From Fidelibacterota bacterium (GTDB lineage: Bacteria; Fidelibacterota; Fidelibacteria; Fidelibacterales; Fidelibacteraceae), in NCBI GenBank assembly GCA_023134755.1, contig JAGLUM010000201.1, forward strand, positions 1-6,064: 6,064 bases of DNA, in the 5' to 3' direction. The first letter of the stretch is position 1, and every line of letters starts with the position of its first letter. The notes under the pieces are model-generated. The model was not told the DNA's origin. It saw only the letters and a list, made by a program, of their open reading frames with translations, and did not search any database. Positions 1 to 6,064 of the stretch are shown here, piece after piece. The translations under genes were made by a program, and so were the position numbers.

Positions 1-1641
1 AACACCCCGTTTTGCGAAACGCCATTCGGGCTTTAAAATAGTGTATTCCATTTCAATTACAGATATATCATCAAGACTCTCAAAAGAAGCTTTTCCAAAG
101 ATAATATTTTCTTTTTCAGGAATAATTTTAATACTAATGGGAAAATGAGCCAGTTCGGCGATCATGTTAATGATCTCGCCCAAAGAAAAAACATCAGAAC
201 TAAAGATGACGTTATCAATGCCGCGAGTTTTTATCAGCAAGGTTAGATCCTGAATACTCCCGATTGTTTTAGGATGACTTAAATCTTTGTCCGCAAATCC
301 CACAAAGAGATATCCAAGCTCTGGGTGTTGACCCAAAATAGCGGCGATGCGGAGACCTTCTTCACCCGCTCCGATAACCAAAGTACGCCGGGCATTTTCT
401 GAATGCCGCCGAAAATGTTTTGAGCGAATGCGGGATGCGATAATTCGCCAGCCCGGAAGCAAAATAAGTATAAAAACAAATGAGATCAAAAAAATCAGTC
501 GGGATTGTGCAACGCGCAAAAAGAAAAAAGTAAAAAAACCATTTAGAATAAATGCTGGGAATAAATTGGCAGCGGTTCGGACAAAATCATAATGTTTTGA
601 TCGACGGTAAGAGCCGCCGATTCCTTGAAACAAAAGATATATGGCAGTATATCCAACCAAAACGGGAAAAAAGTGCCGCAATTCCGGCAGAAAATCTATA
701 TGCGGAAAACGGATAGCAACAACCGCAACCAAGGAAAGAATAATTAACAGGGTATCAAATAGTGGCATCCGCACGGTAAGAAACGCTTTGCCCAAAAATT
801 TAACAACTAAATGGAATACAATTCCAAGGCGGAAAAACAATGTTGAAAAAAAAGAATAAAGGGGTGAAAAATGTTTTCGGGAAAAAATATCCATGGCTTT
901 GTAAAACGCCAATAGACTGTCAAATGGAGCTAATTTGGAGCTTTCCCCTTTGTAGTGTATAATGGTTGTATCAGACACATAATATACTTGTTTTCCGGCA
1001 AGTTGAACCCGGCGGCACAGATCAAGATCTTCCCCGTACATAAAGAAATCTTCATCAAACCCACCCAGTTCATGGATAATTCCTCCGCGGCAAAACATAA
1101 AGGAACCACTGACCGCATCTACGGCATAGCTTTGATCGGGGTCTAGATAAGTAAGATTATATTTCCCAAAGATCTTACTCTTTGGAAAAAACGTGCTAAA
1201 TCCAAGAAATTTTGGAAGTGCGACGGCAGGAGAGGGAAAACTACGCCGGCAGGCAAGCTGTAGCGAGCCGTCGGAATTAAGAATTTTAGGGCCACAAATA
1301 CCAACAGATTCATTTGCATTCATAAAGTCAAACAAAACGTGGAGAGTATTTTCTTCAATAAGAGTGTCCGGATTTAAAAAAAGGACATACTTTCCGCGGG
1401 ATTTTTTAAGAGCTTGATTGTTTGCCTTTCCAAAACCGAGATTTTTTTTATTTCCGATAAAAGAAATATTCGGGAATTCACGCCTCATCATTTCCGAGGT
1501 GCCATCAATAGAATTATTATCAACTACAAATATTTCCACATTAAGCCCCTGAGATGCTTTTTGCACGGAATGGATACAGTGCTGTAAAAAAGTTTTTACA
1601 TTATAGCTTACGATTATTATTGAAATATCAGCTGTTGTCAT
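1..1641 (-). CDS. GT2 glycosyltransferase fused to a membrane and Rossmann region of polyprenyl sugar-phosphate transferase type (partial, C-terminus missing)
   Basis: An open frame of 547 codons runs from ATG at 1641 to the left edge without a stop. Residues 5-255 are a GT-A family 2 domain of the rhamnosyltransferase (WbbL-like) type: SIIIVSYN near 7-14, VVDNNS at 39-44, NLGFGKANN at 67-75, the metal/nucleotide motif NPDT at 90-93, and [12 protein letters not shown] at 200-211, whose E204-D205 fit the catalytic acid region. Residues 266-398 hold about four or five hydrophobic segments. Residues 418-525 form a Rossmann-like domain with V-I-G-A-G-E-E-G at 422-429, as in the CoA-binding-like domain that precedes bacterial sugar transferase domains (WbaP/WcaJ class). 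The last visible residues, near AKRGV, look like the start of such a transferase domain, which would lie outside the window. Inferred role: priming or extending a lipid-linked glycan at the inner membrane. The start lies inside the end of the upstream glycosyltransferase gene, with little Shine-Dalgarno signal, so translational coupling is likely. The GT2 call is secure; the missing domain is inferred. Confidence 0.88.
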   Translation of the reverse strand, partial: MTTADISIIIVSYNVKTFLQHCIHSVQKASQGLNVEIFVVDNNSIDGTSEMMRREFPNISFIGNKKNLGFGKANNQALKKSRGKYVLFLNPDTLIEENTLHVLFDFMNANESVGICGPKILNSDGSLQLACRRSFPSPAVALPKFLGFSTFFPKSKIFGKYNLTYLDPDQSYAVDAVSGSFMFCRGGIIHELGGFDEDFFMYGEDLDLCRRVQLAGKQVYYVSDTTIIHYKGESSKLAPFDSLLAFYKAMDIFSRKHFSPLYSFFSTLFFRLGIVFHLVVKFLGKAFLTVRMPLFDTLLIILSLVAVVAIRFPHIDFLPELRHFFPVLVGYTAIYLLFQGIGGSYRRSKHYDFVRTAANLFPAFILNGFFTFFFLRVAQSRLIFLISFVFILILLPGWRIIASRIRSKHFRRHSENARRTLVIGAGEEGLRIAAILGQHPELGYLFVGFADKDLSHPKTIGSIQDLTLLIKTRGIDNVIFSSDVFSLGEIINMIAELAHFPISIKIIPEKENIIFGKASFESLDDISVIEMEYTILKPEWRFAKRGV

Positions 1642-2374
1642 GTGGGGTTGAAACGGTTTTTATTTTTCCCAATAAATTCCAGAAGACAAGCCGCCAGACC
1701 ATCCATACGGCTTCGTAGACAATATTTCTAGACATTTTAGACTGCCCGATAGTTCGGTCAATAAAAACGATAGATTGTTCAAAGCTGGTAAAACCGGCTT
1801 TCCAGGCTCGGTAATTCATCTCAATCTGAAACGAATATCCCCGGGACTTTATCGCGTCGAGGTCGATGGTTGCCAAAACCTTGCGATTCCAGCATTTAAA
1901 TCCCGCGGTGCTATCTTTAATGGGCAATCCGGTCACAATTTTGGTATATACATTTGCGCCTTTACTGAGAATCAGCCGGCGTAACGGCCAGTTAACTACA
2001 TTAATACCGGAAACATAACGCGAACCAATTATCCAGTCATACTCTTTTATTTTTTCAAAAAATATTCTCAAATCCTTTGGATTATGTGAAAAATCCGCAT
2101 CCATTTGAGCAATATAGTCATATCCATGTTTCAGACCATACTTAAAGCCCATAATATATGCTGTTCCAAGACCCAATTTCCCCTCCCGTTCAATCAGCAA
2201 AAGATTGGGGATCTCTTTTCGAAACGAGCTAATAATTTTTCCGGTCCCATCCGGAGAATTATCATCAATAAATAAAATATCTAAATCCGGAATTTTCAGC
2301 GATTGGATTTTACTGATCAATTTACTAATGTTTGCCTTTTCGTTATAGGTGGGAATAATGACTAATTTTTTCAT
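1628..2374 (-). CDS. GT2 polyprenol/dolichol-phosphate mannosyltransferase-like glycosyltransferase
   Basis: A 248-residue protein of the DPM1-like branch of GT2, which transfers a sugar (often mannose from GDP-mannose) to a polyprenyl phosphate on the cytoplasmic face of the membrane. Visible motifs in order: VIIPTYNE at 5-12, [11 protein letters not shown] at 35-45, GLGTAY near 68-73, the metal-binding DAD at 92-94 followed by FSHNP, GSRYVSG at 117-123, DSTAGFKCW at 154-162, [12 protein letters not shown] at 179-190, and [10 protein letters not shown] at 206-215. Length fits soluble DPM1-type enzymes; no C-terminal membrane helices or GtrA domain are present, though 218-238 is aromatic and amphipathic and may touch the membrane. 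The frame stays open upstream to an ATG at 2482, but that extension lies within the dehydrogenase gene. The start at 2374 puts the GT2 fold at the N-terminus and lies 13 nt after the dehydrogenase stop. The 3' end overlaps the next gene by 14 nt. The actual sugar donor cannot be read from sequence. Confidence 0.9.
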   Translation of the reverse strand: MKKLVIIPTYNEKANISKLISKIQSLKIPDLDILFIDDNSPDGTGKIISSFRKEIPNLLLIEREGKLGLGTAYIMGFKYGLKHGYDYIAQMDADFSHNPKDLRIFFEKIKEYDWIIGSRYVSGINVVNWPLRRLILSKGANVYTKIVTGLPIKDSTAGFKCWNRKVLATIDLDAIKSRGYSFQIEMNYRAWKAGFTSFEQSIVFIDRTIGQSKMSRNIVYEAVWMVWRLVFWNLLGKIKTVSTPHDNS

Positions 2375-2387
2375 GCCGTTACTTTCA

Positions 2388-3428
2388 TTATTTATGTTCA
2401 AGTCCAAAGGGGTATATAATTGTTCGGATGGTTTGACCCATGCGAAGTGTATTGATTCCGTCGTTAATGTGATCCAGATCAAATCGCTTTGTTACCATAT
2501 TATCCAGAGATATTTTATCGTCTTCAAGCAACTGAATAATTTCGGGTATCTTGCGCCGCGGAGCGCCGGCAGCACCAATTAACGAGATCTCGTTTTTAAT
2601 GATACGACCAATCAAAAACGGCAATGCGTTATCTGTGTATCCGCATAGCACCAGCCTGCCGCCCTTTTTGAGTGAATTCATCGACTGTAGCAGAGTACGC
2701 GGTGCACCGATAGTCTCGATCACAATATCCGCTTTTTCTCCGAGGGTTTCCAGCACAGCTTCTTCACAGATATCAGCCTTGTTGGAATTTAAAATACCAT
2801 CAGCACCAAAACGTTTTGCTTGTTCCAACTTCCAGTCAAAGATATCCACCATGTAAACCAGGGCACCCCGAAGTTTTGCCATTTGGAGAATGCTCAGGCC
2901 AAACCCGCCGCAACCGAAAATAACAACCTTTTCTCCCGCCCGAATATTAATGCGGTCAAATACAACATGATATGCGCCAACCAGCAAATTAGCGATCAGG
3001 CTGCCTTCTTCAAAAGAATATTCGTACGGTAGTCTGTATGGATGAAAAGCAGGAACAACAATATATTCTGCGAAGCCTCCGTTACAGTCAATTCCGATGT
3101 GTTTCATATCTTCACAATGCGTTTCATTCCAGGATTTGCAGGCAAGGCATTGATTACATGTAATGATAGCAGGAACTATCACCCGTTCGCCGGATTTGAA
3201 CTTTTTTACATCCTTGCCGACTTCCTCAATAATGCCCGCAAGCTCATGCCCGAGAATAATCGGCGGATTCATATTCGGAGCTAATCCCTGATCAATAAAC
3301 TGCATATCTGTATGGCTGATCGAACAGGTTTGAATCGCAATTTTTACATCATGTGGACCCACGACAGGTGTTGCCACATTTTCGATGGTCAAAGGCTCAT
3401 ATGAATGATGAAAAACGGCAGCGCGCAT
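2388..3428 (-). CDS. Zinc-type medium-chain alcohol dehydrogenase family oxidoreductase with altered catalytic-zinc site
   Basis: A full-length 346-residue MDR protein: an N-terminal GroES-like domain and a Rossmann cofactor domain. GHE is at 60-62. A complete structural-zinc set is present, C91, C94, C97 and C105. The dinucleotide-binding loop GCGGFG is at 172-177, and D195 at the end of the next strand suggests NAD(H) rather than NADP(H). The usual catalytic-zinc cysteine before H-T-D is Ser38 (C-S-I-S-H-T-D, 35-41), and the position usually holding the third ligand, shortly before G-A-Y-H, is Asn147 by my alignment. Of the standard ligands only H61 is clear, so classical zinc alcohol dehydrogenase chemistry is doubtful; Glu140/Glu141 or Cys35 could compensate. 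It is the first gene of the three-gene cluster, preceded by a good Shine-Dalgarno (AAAGGA, complement of 3433-3438) a few bases from ATG. The neighbours suggest a role on a sugar, nucleotide-sugar or lipid precursor, but no substrate can be named. Family is certain; function is open. Confidence 0.92.
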   Translation of the reverse strand: MRAAVFHHSYEPLTIENVATPVVGPHDVKIAIQTCSISHTDMQFIDQGLAPNMNPPIILGHELAGIIEEVGKDVKKFKSGERVIVPAIITCNQCLACKSWNETHCEDMKHIGIDCNGGFAEYIVVPAFHPYRLPYEYSFEEGSLIANLLVGAYHVVFDRINIRAGEKVVIFGCGGFGLSILQMAKLRGALVYMVDIFDWKLEQAKRFGADGILNSNKADICEEAVLETLGEKADIVIETIGAPRTLLQSMNSLKKGGRLVLCGYTDNALPFLIGRIIKNEISLIGAAGAPRRKIPEIIQLLEDDKISLDNMVTKRFDLDHINDGINTLRMGQTIRTIIYPFGLEHK

Positions 3429-3455
3429 GTTTTCCTTTCGTTAAATTGACCAAGG

Positions 3456-3483
3456 AATATAATTATTTTTGGGTGCATAACAA
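3456..3483 (-). promoter_or_regulatory. Candidate sigma70-like promoter for the dehydrogenase-glycosyltransferase operon
   Basis: On the minus strand TTGTTA (3483-3478) and TATATT (3461-3456) are separated by 16 nt, matching the sigma70 consensus at four and five of six positions. Transcription would begin about 20-25 nt before the dehydrogenase ATG, leaving room for the Shine-Dalgarno. A rival pair, TTGCAA (3521-3516) and TATAGG (3498-3493) with a 17-nt spacer, is about as plausible. The region is AT-rich, so chance matches are likely. Confidence 0.35.
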
Positions 3484-3524
3484 AGAGAATGCCCTATAAA
3501 AAAATCTCAATGTATTTGCAAACA

Positions 3525-3537
3525 TAAAACTGTTTTA
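3525..3537. repeat. 13-bp perfect palindrome (TAAAACTGTTTTA) in the divergent intergenic region
   Basis: Two six-base arms around a central T are perfect inverted copies. The palindrome overlaps the -35 box of the rightward promoter and lies just upstream of the weaker leftward promoter candidate, so it is placed as an operator would be. It is short and AT-rich, and no second copy was noticed in the window, so a protein-binding role is only a suggestion. Confidence 0.35.
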
Positions 3538-3562
3538 CAATGCTGTATTTATTAATTATATT
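3534..3562 (+). promoter_or_regulatory. Sigma70-like promoter for the response regulator gene
   Basis: TTTACA (3534-3539) and TATATT (3557-3562) are separated by the optimal 17 nt, each matching consensus at five of six positions. Predicted transcription starts near 3569, giving a leader of about 54 nt before the ATG at 3623. This is the best sigma70-like pair I found in the window. Confidence 0.55.
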
Positions 3563-3568
3563 TATTAA
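3546..3568. repeat. Two direct copies of TATTTATTAA, 13 bp apart
   Basis: Identical 10-mers lie at 3546-3555 and 3559-3568, separated by 3 bp. The pair brackets the -10 box of the response regulator promoter. It could be a binding site for a regulator using direct repeats, or simply AT-rich promoter DNA of low complexity. Confidence 0.4.
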
Positions 3569-3580
3569 AGAAAAATTATT

Positions 3581-3597
3581 TTGGACTTTGCATTGCG
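3581..3597 (+). promoter_or_regulatory. Possible sigma54 -24/-12 element
   Basis: TTGG at 3581-3584 and TTGC at 3593-3596 reproduce the conserved GG and GC dinucleotides of a sigma54 promoter with exactly ten bases between them. The intervening CACG part of the consensus is not kept. Transcription would begin near 3608, just ahead of the GGGTGG ribosome-binding site. The core spacing is right, but the match is partial. Confidence 0.28.
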
Positions 3598-3622
3598 GTA
3601 AAATATTAACCCGGGTGGATAT

Positions 3623-4012
3623 ATGGAAAACATAAGTATTCTCATAGTTGAAGATGACATGATCAGTCGTGAATATCTATATGAAATTTTACACGGGAAA
3701 AATATAAATATTCTAATGGCAACAACAGGGAAAGAAGCTATTGAAGTTTGTCGGAATAATCTGCAGATTGATATAGTTTTAATGGATATCAAAATGCCCG
3801 AGTTGGATGGTCTGGAAGCAACAAAAGAAATAAAAGCTTTTCGCCCCGACTTGCCGATTATTGCACAAACAGCTTACGCACTTAATGGAGAACGTGTTAC
3901 CATTCTCAAATCCGGATGTGATGATTATTTATCAAAACCTATTTATAGAGAGGATTTACTGGCAATCATTCAGAAGCACGTTTATGCCCACAAAGGACTT
4001 GGATCAATATAA
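3623..4012 (+). CDS. Stand-alone receiver-domain response regulator (CheY-like)
   Basis: A 129-residue protein consisting of one receiver (REC) domain and no output domain. The acidic pocket is D11-D12 in VEDD, the phosphoacceptor is D55 in LMDIKMPELDG, the switch threonine is T83, the aromatic switch residue is Y102, and the conserved lysine is K105 in LSKP. All residues needed for phosphorylation by a histidine kinase are therefore present. The sequence around QTAYA and the GCDDYLSKPI segment resembles receivers found at the C-terminus of hybrid kinases, so it may act in a phosphorelay or by protein contact rather than by binding DNA. No kinase is in the window. The Shine-Dalgarno GGGTGG (3612-3617) lies 5 nt before ATG. 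It is divergent from the dehydrogenase operon and followed by a terminator-like hairpin, so it is probably a single-gene unit. Its target is unknown. Confidence 0.93.
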   Translation: MENISILIVEDDMISREYLYEILHGKNINILMATTGKEAIEVCRNNLQIDIVLMDIKMPELDGLEATKEIKAFRPDLPIIAQTAYALNGERVTILKSGCDDYLSKPIYREDLLAIIQKHVYAHKGLGSI

Positions 4013-4025
4013 ATAGATTGCACAA

Positions 4026-4058
4026 AGCATCTACCTCACAGGGATGCTCATTTTGTTC
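4026..4058 (+). terminator. Probable Rho-independent terminator after the response regulator
   Basis: AGCATC (4026-4031) pairs with GATGCT (4043-4048). Inside this stem CCT (4034-4036) pairs with AGG (4040-4042) across a three-base loop, with a two-base bulge. A T-rich run, CATTTTGTTCT, follows. It begins 13 nt after the response regulator stop codon. The T-tract is interrupted, so efficiency may be moderate. The hairpin contains the ATG at 4044, arguing against that codon as the start of the next gene. Confidence 0.55.
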
Positions 4059-4084
4059 TACCAAATCACAAGTAAAATTATAAT
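4056..4084 (+). promoter_or_regulatory. Candidate promoter for the msrB-msrA fusion gene
   Basis: A perfect TATAAT -10 box lies at 4079-4084. The hexamer 17 nt upstream, TTCTAC, is a poor -35. A start near 4091 would give a leader of about 31 nt to the ATG at 4122 and would restart transcription just beyond the terminator hairpin. Confidence 0.4.
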
Positions 4085-4112
4085 TTCAATATTTATAACC
4101 ATATCATTCACC

Positions 4113-4116
4113 GGAG
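4113..4116 (+). promoter_or_regulatory. Shine-Dalgarno deciding the msrB-msrA start
   Basis: GGAG lies five bases before ATG 4122, while the in-frame upstream ATG at 4044 has only GGG directly abutting it, too close to serve as a ribosome-binding site. This favours the shorter protein. Confidence 0.6.
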
Positions 4117-4121
4117 ATATT

Positions 4122-4982
4122 ATGGCTAACAACAAAACCGACAAACCCTTGACCCTGGAAGAAAAGCGGGTCATTATTAATAAGGAGACAGAAGTACCAT
4201 TTAGCGGAGATTTACTGCATGAAAAACGCGAAGGAACTTTTGTTTGCCGCCAATGTGGTTCTTCTTTGTACTACTCTATCGACAAATTTAATTCAAACTG
4301 CGGCTGGCCAAGCTTCGACGACGAGATAGCAGGCAAGATACTGCGCGTTCCGGATGCCGACGGCCGCCGGACAGAAATTATGTGTGCTAATTGTAAGGGG
4401 CATTTGGGACACGTCTTTTTAGGGGAGGGCTTTACGGAAAAAAATACACGGCATTGTGTTAACGCCATCTCCATGAATTTTATCCCTGGTCCGCTCGAAC
4501 GTAGCGAAAAAGCCGTATTTGCCGGTGGTTGTTTTTGGGGTGTTGAATATTACATGGAACAAATTGACGGTGTAAAAGATGTTATATCCGGCTATACCGG
4601 CGGGCGAATAAAAAACCCCAACTATGAAGATGTTTCTCGCGGAAATACCGGCCATTATGAAGCAGTGGAAATTACTTACGATCCCAATATTGTTGATTTT
4701 GAAATCTTGGCTAAAACCTTTTTTGAGATTCATGATCCCACACAAAAAAACGGACAGGGTCCTGATATCGGGAAACAGTACCGCTCTGCCATTTTTTATC
4801 AAAACGCAGAACAAAAAGCAGTTACAGAGAAACTTATTAGCGAACTGAAAAACAAAGGTTATAAAATAGCCACTAGCGTATTTCCGTCTGCAGAATTTTT
4901 TCCAGCCGAAACATATCATCAGAATTATTATAAGCGCAGGAGCGCATTACCATATTGTCATGCTCACGTTAAACGGTTTTAA
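4122..4982 (+). CDS. msrAB: Bifunctional peptide methionine sulfoxide reductase, MsrB-MsrA order
   Basis: A 286-residue single-chain enzyme that reduces both methionine sulfoxide epimers, repairing oxidised protein. Residues 9-122 are MsrB (R-epimer): zinc-binding pairs C42/C45 and C88/C91, the recycling cysteine C60 in NCGWPSF, GHLGHVF at 93-99, and the catalytic C112 in RHCVNA. After a linker of under ten residues, residues 130-286 are MsrA (S-epimer): catalytic C137 in GGCFWG, GYTGG at 157-161, the HDPT and QYRSAIFY segments, YHQNYY, and a likely resolving cysteine C279 near the C-terminus. Both halves therefore look active and thiol-recyclable. The frame is open upstream to ATG 4044, which would add a hydrophobic, signal-like stretch of 26 residues. 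I reject it because that ATG lies within the terminator hairpin and lacks a spaced Shine-Dalgarno. If it were used, the enzyme could be exported or membrane-anchored. The next gene begins 90 nt downstream in the same direction. Confidence 0.95.
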   Translation: MANNKTDKPLTLEEKRVIINKETEVPFSGDLLHEKREGTFVCRQCGSSLYYSIDKFNSNCGWPSFDDEIAGKILRVPDADGRRTEIMCANCKGHLGHVFLGEGFTEKNTRHCVNAISMNFIPGPLERSEKAVFAGGCFWGVEYYMEQIDGVKDVISGYTGGRIKNPNYEDVSRGNTGHYEAVEITYDPNIVDFEILAKTFFEIHDPTQKNGQGPDIGKQYRSAIFYQNAEQKAVTEKLISELKNKGYKIATSVFPSAEFFPAETYHQNYYKRRSALPYCHAHVKRF

Positions 4983-5072
4983 GCTATATTCGTAGTAAAT
5001 TCGGTTTGCTTTCTCATTTCATCTTCTTTCTTTTTTTATTAGATTCTTCTGATTAAGTATAAGGACGTGTTT

Positions 5073-6064
5073 ATGAAAAAAGGTTTTATTCTAGCCCTGC
5101 TTTGTTTAATGCTATTCGGTGGTGTTCTTCTATATGCAGATGATCCGATCGTTCGCGTACGTATTATATATACGTTAGACGAAATTATATTGGAATCCGA
5201 TTCTAAGATCAGCATCTATGATCAGGATGATGAACATGAACAATTACGAGGTAAAAACACCTTTTTTGTTATGCTGGATCAGGGTGATTTGGTCTTACGC
5301 GGTGAAAACAATAAACTTCTACGACGAGGGAGCTCATTATTGATAAAAAATCATGACGCGAACAGCTCGATCAAGATTAAACAGGTACCTTACGGCATTG
5401 GTTGGTGGTGGGCCGGAGCAGAAGATCGGTCTTACCAGGGAAGTCTGGAGTTTTATATTAACGAAAACAATCAGATTGATGTCGTCAACGTATTGGATAT
5501 TGAAACCTATTTATACGGCGTTGTACCTTCCGAGATCGGTGTGACGGCACCAATAGAAGCACTGAAAGCACAAGCAGTATGCGCGCGTTCAGAAGCTATG
5601 GTAGGATTGCGGACCGGAAAATATGCCGGACCACACCACACGCTGACAGCTGATGTGATGTGTCAGGTTTACAGTGGCAACGGAAAGACGAATAATGCCG
5701 TTCGCAACGCAGTTAACGCCACCAAAGGGGAAGTGCTTGTATATCACGATACGATTATCAGCGCGTATTATGCATCCAATTGCGGTGGACATTCCGAGAA
5801 TATTGAAAATGTATGGCCGGAAAGATCAACACATAAAGTATACTGGAGCGGACGTCCGGATATGGATGAAAAAATGTCACTTGATTTAACCCAAGCGGAT
5901 GATATTCGCACGTGGATAGAAAGTGAACCTGATTCTTGGTGTAAACCTAGTAATATTACTCCCGAGTGGAGCAAAAAATACTTTCGCTGGCAACGCAGTA
6001 TAACTCCAGAAATCCTAAGTACTGCTGTGGCAGAACAATACAGAGATATTGGGCGCATCTATGA
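5073..6064 (+). CDS. Secreted SpoIID/LytB-domain protein, probable peptidoglycan-acting (partial, C-terminus missing)
   Basis: An open frame of 330 codons runs from ATG 5073 to the right edge. The start has a good Shine-Dalgarno, AAGGA at 5061-5065. Residues 1-22 form a signal peptide: KK, a hydrophobic core, then L-Y-A before DD, a fitting signal peptidase I site. Residues 25-135 are a beta-rich N-terminal part of a kind often preceding SpoIID domains. The SpoIID core runs from about 136 to beyond 250: VLDIETYLYGVVPSEIG (140-156), with E154 where the catalytic glutamate of SpoIID lytic transglycosylases is expected, then ALKAQAVCARSEA (163-175), MCQVYSG (196-202), NAVNATKGEVL (212-222) and ASNCGGHSENIENVW (234-248). 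In Bacillus SpoIID cleaves glycan strands during engulfment; homologues occur in many non-spore-formers, with less defined wall roles. Nothing sporulation-related is nearby. Placement after the methionine sulfoxide reductase may be incidental. Domain call is firm; enzymatic activity is inferred. Confidence 0.88.
   Translation, partial: MKKGFILALLCLMLFGGVLLYADDPIVRVRIIYTLDEIILESDSKISIYDQDDEHEQLRGKNTFFVMLDQGDLVLRGENNKLLRRGSSLLIKNHDANSSIKIKQVPYGIGWWWAGAEDRSYQGSLEFYINENNQIDVVNVLDIETYLYGVVPSEIGVTAPIEALKAQAVCARSEAMVGLRTGKYAGPHHTLTADVMCQVYSGNGKTNNAVRNAVNATKGEVLVYHDTIISAYYASNCGGHSENIENVWPERSTHKVYWSGRPDMDEKMSLDLTQADDIRTWIESEPDSWCKPSNITPEWSKKYFRWQRSITPEILSTAVAEQYRDIGRIY

Noticed and set aside
347..859. 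Plus-strand open frames at 347-592 and 641-859
   Set aside because: They lie antisense to the clear glycosyltransferase fusion, are rich in Lys and Arg, and show no recognisable motif; they are shadow frames.
2375..2482. N-terminal extension of the DPM1-like glycosyltransferase to the ATG at 2482
   Set aside because: Nearly all of the extension overlaps the dehydrogenase C-terminus in another frame; the GT2 fold begins directly at the ATG 2374.
3581..3609. Sigma70 pair TTGGAC and TATTAA with 17-nt spacer
   Set aside because: The transcript would start around 3616, inside the Shine-Dalgarno of the response regulator; the pair at 3534-3562 is a better match and better placed.
4419..4919. Minus-strand 166-codon open frame
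   Set aside because: It lies entirely opposite the well-conserved MsrB-MsrA fusion and has no family features.
5003..5040. Pyrimidine-rich tract between the msrB-msrA gene and the SpoIID-domain gene as a terminator or Rho site
   Set aside because: Only a four-base stem (AAGC/GCTT) with a very long loop precedes it, and the tract is T-rich rather than C-rich, so neither an intrinsic terminator nor a Rho site can be supported.

Overview
The window is about 6 kb of AT-rich bacterial DNA, dense in genes and without mobile elements, RNA genes or CRISPR. It suggests a didermic (Gram-negative-type) environmental bacterium, perhaps from a poorly sampled FCB-like or candidate-phylum lineage. This rests only on the gene mix: a polysaccharide glycosyltransferase fusion, a single-chain MsrB-MsrA, and a SpoIID-family exported protein outside any visible sporulation context. 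No marker gene fixes the taxon.

Left half, minus strand (3428 down to 1): three tightly packed genes that look like one operon. The first is a zinc-type medium-chain dehydrogenase. After 13 nt comes a dolichol-phosphate-mannose-synthase-like GT2 glycosyltransferase. This overlaps by 14 nt a large gene that runs off the left edge. That gene is a GT2 glycosyltransferase fused to a membrane region and a Rossmann-type domain like those in front of polyprenyl-phosphate sugar-1-phosphate transferases. The two glycosyltransferase genes point to lipid-linked sugar or surface polysaccharide assembly at the inner membrane. The dehydrogenase may modify a precursor, but its substrate is unknown, and it lacks two of the usual catalytic-zinc ligands.

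Middle, 3429-3622: a divergent intergenic region with a good sigma70-like promoter, a small palindrome, a direct repeat and a possible sigma54 -24/-12 element facing right, plus weaker promoter candidates facing left.

Right half, plus strand: a stand-alone receiver-domain response regulator (3623-4012) ends in a probable terminator hairpin. An MsrB-MsrA methionine sulfoxide reductase fusion follows (start chosen at 4122, not at the ATG inside the hairpin). Then comes a secreted SpoIID/LytB-domain protein (5073 onward), cut by the right edge. These three share a direction but only loosely look like an operon.

No wholly new system stands out. The most unusual items are the GT2-to-phosphoglycosyltransferase-like fusion, the dehydrogenase with an eroded catalytic zinc site beside it, and the layered control signals before the response regulator.
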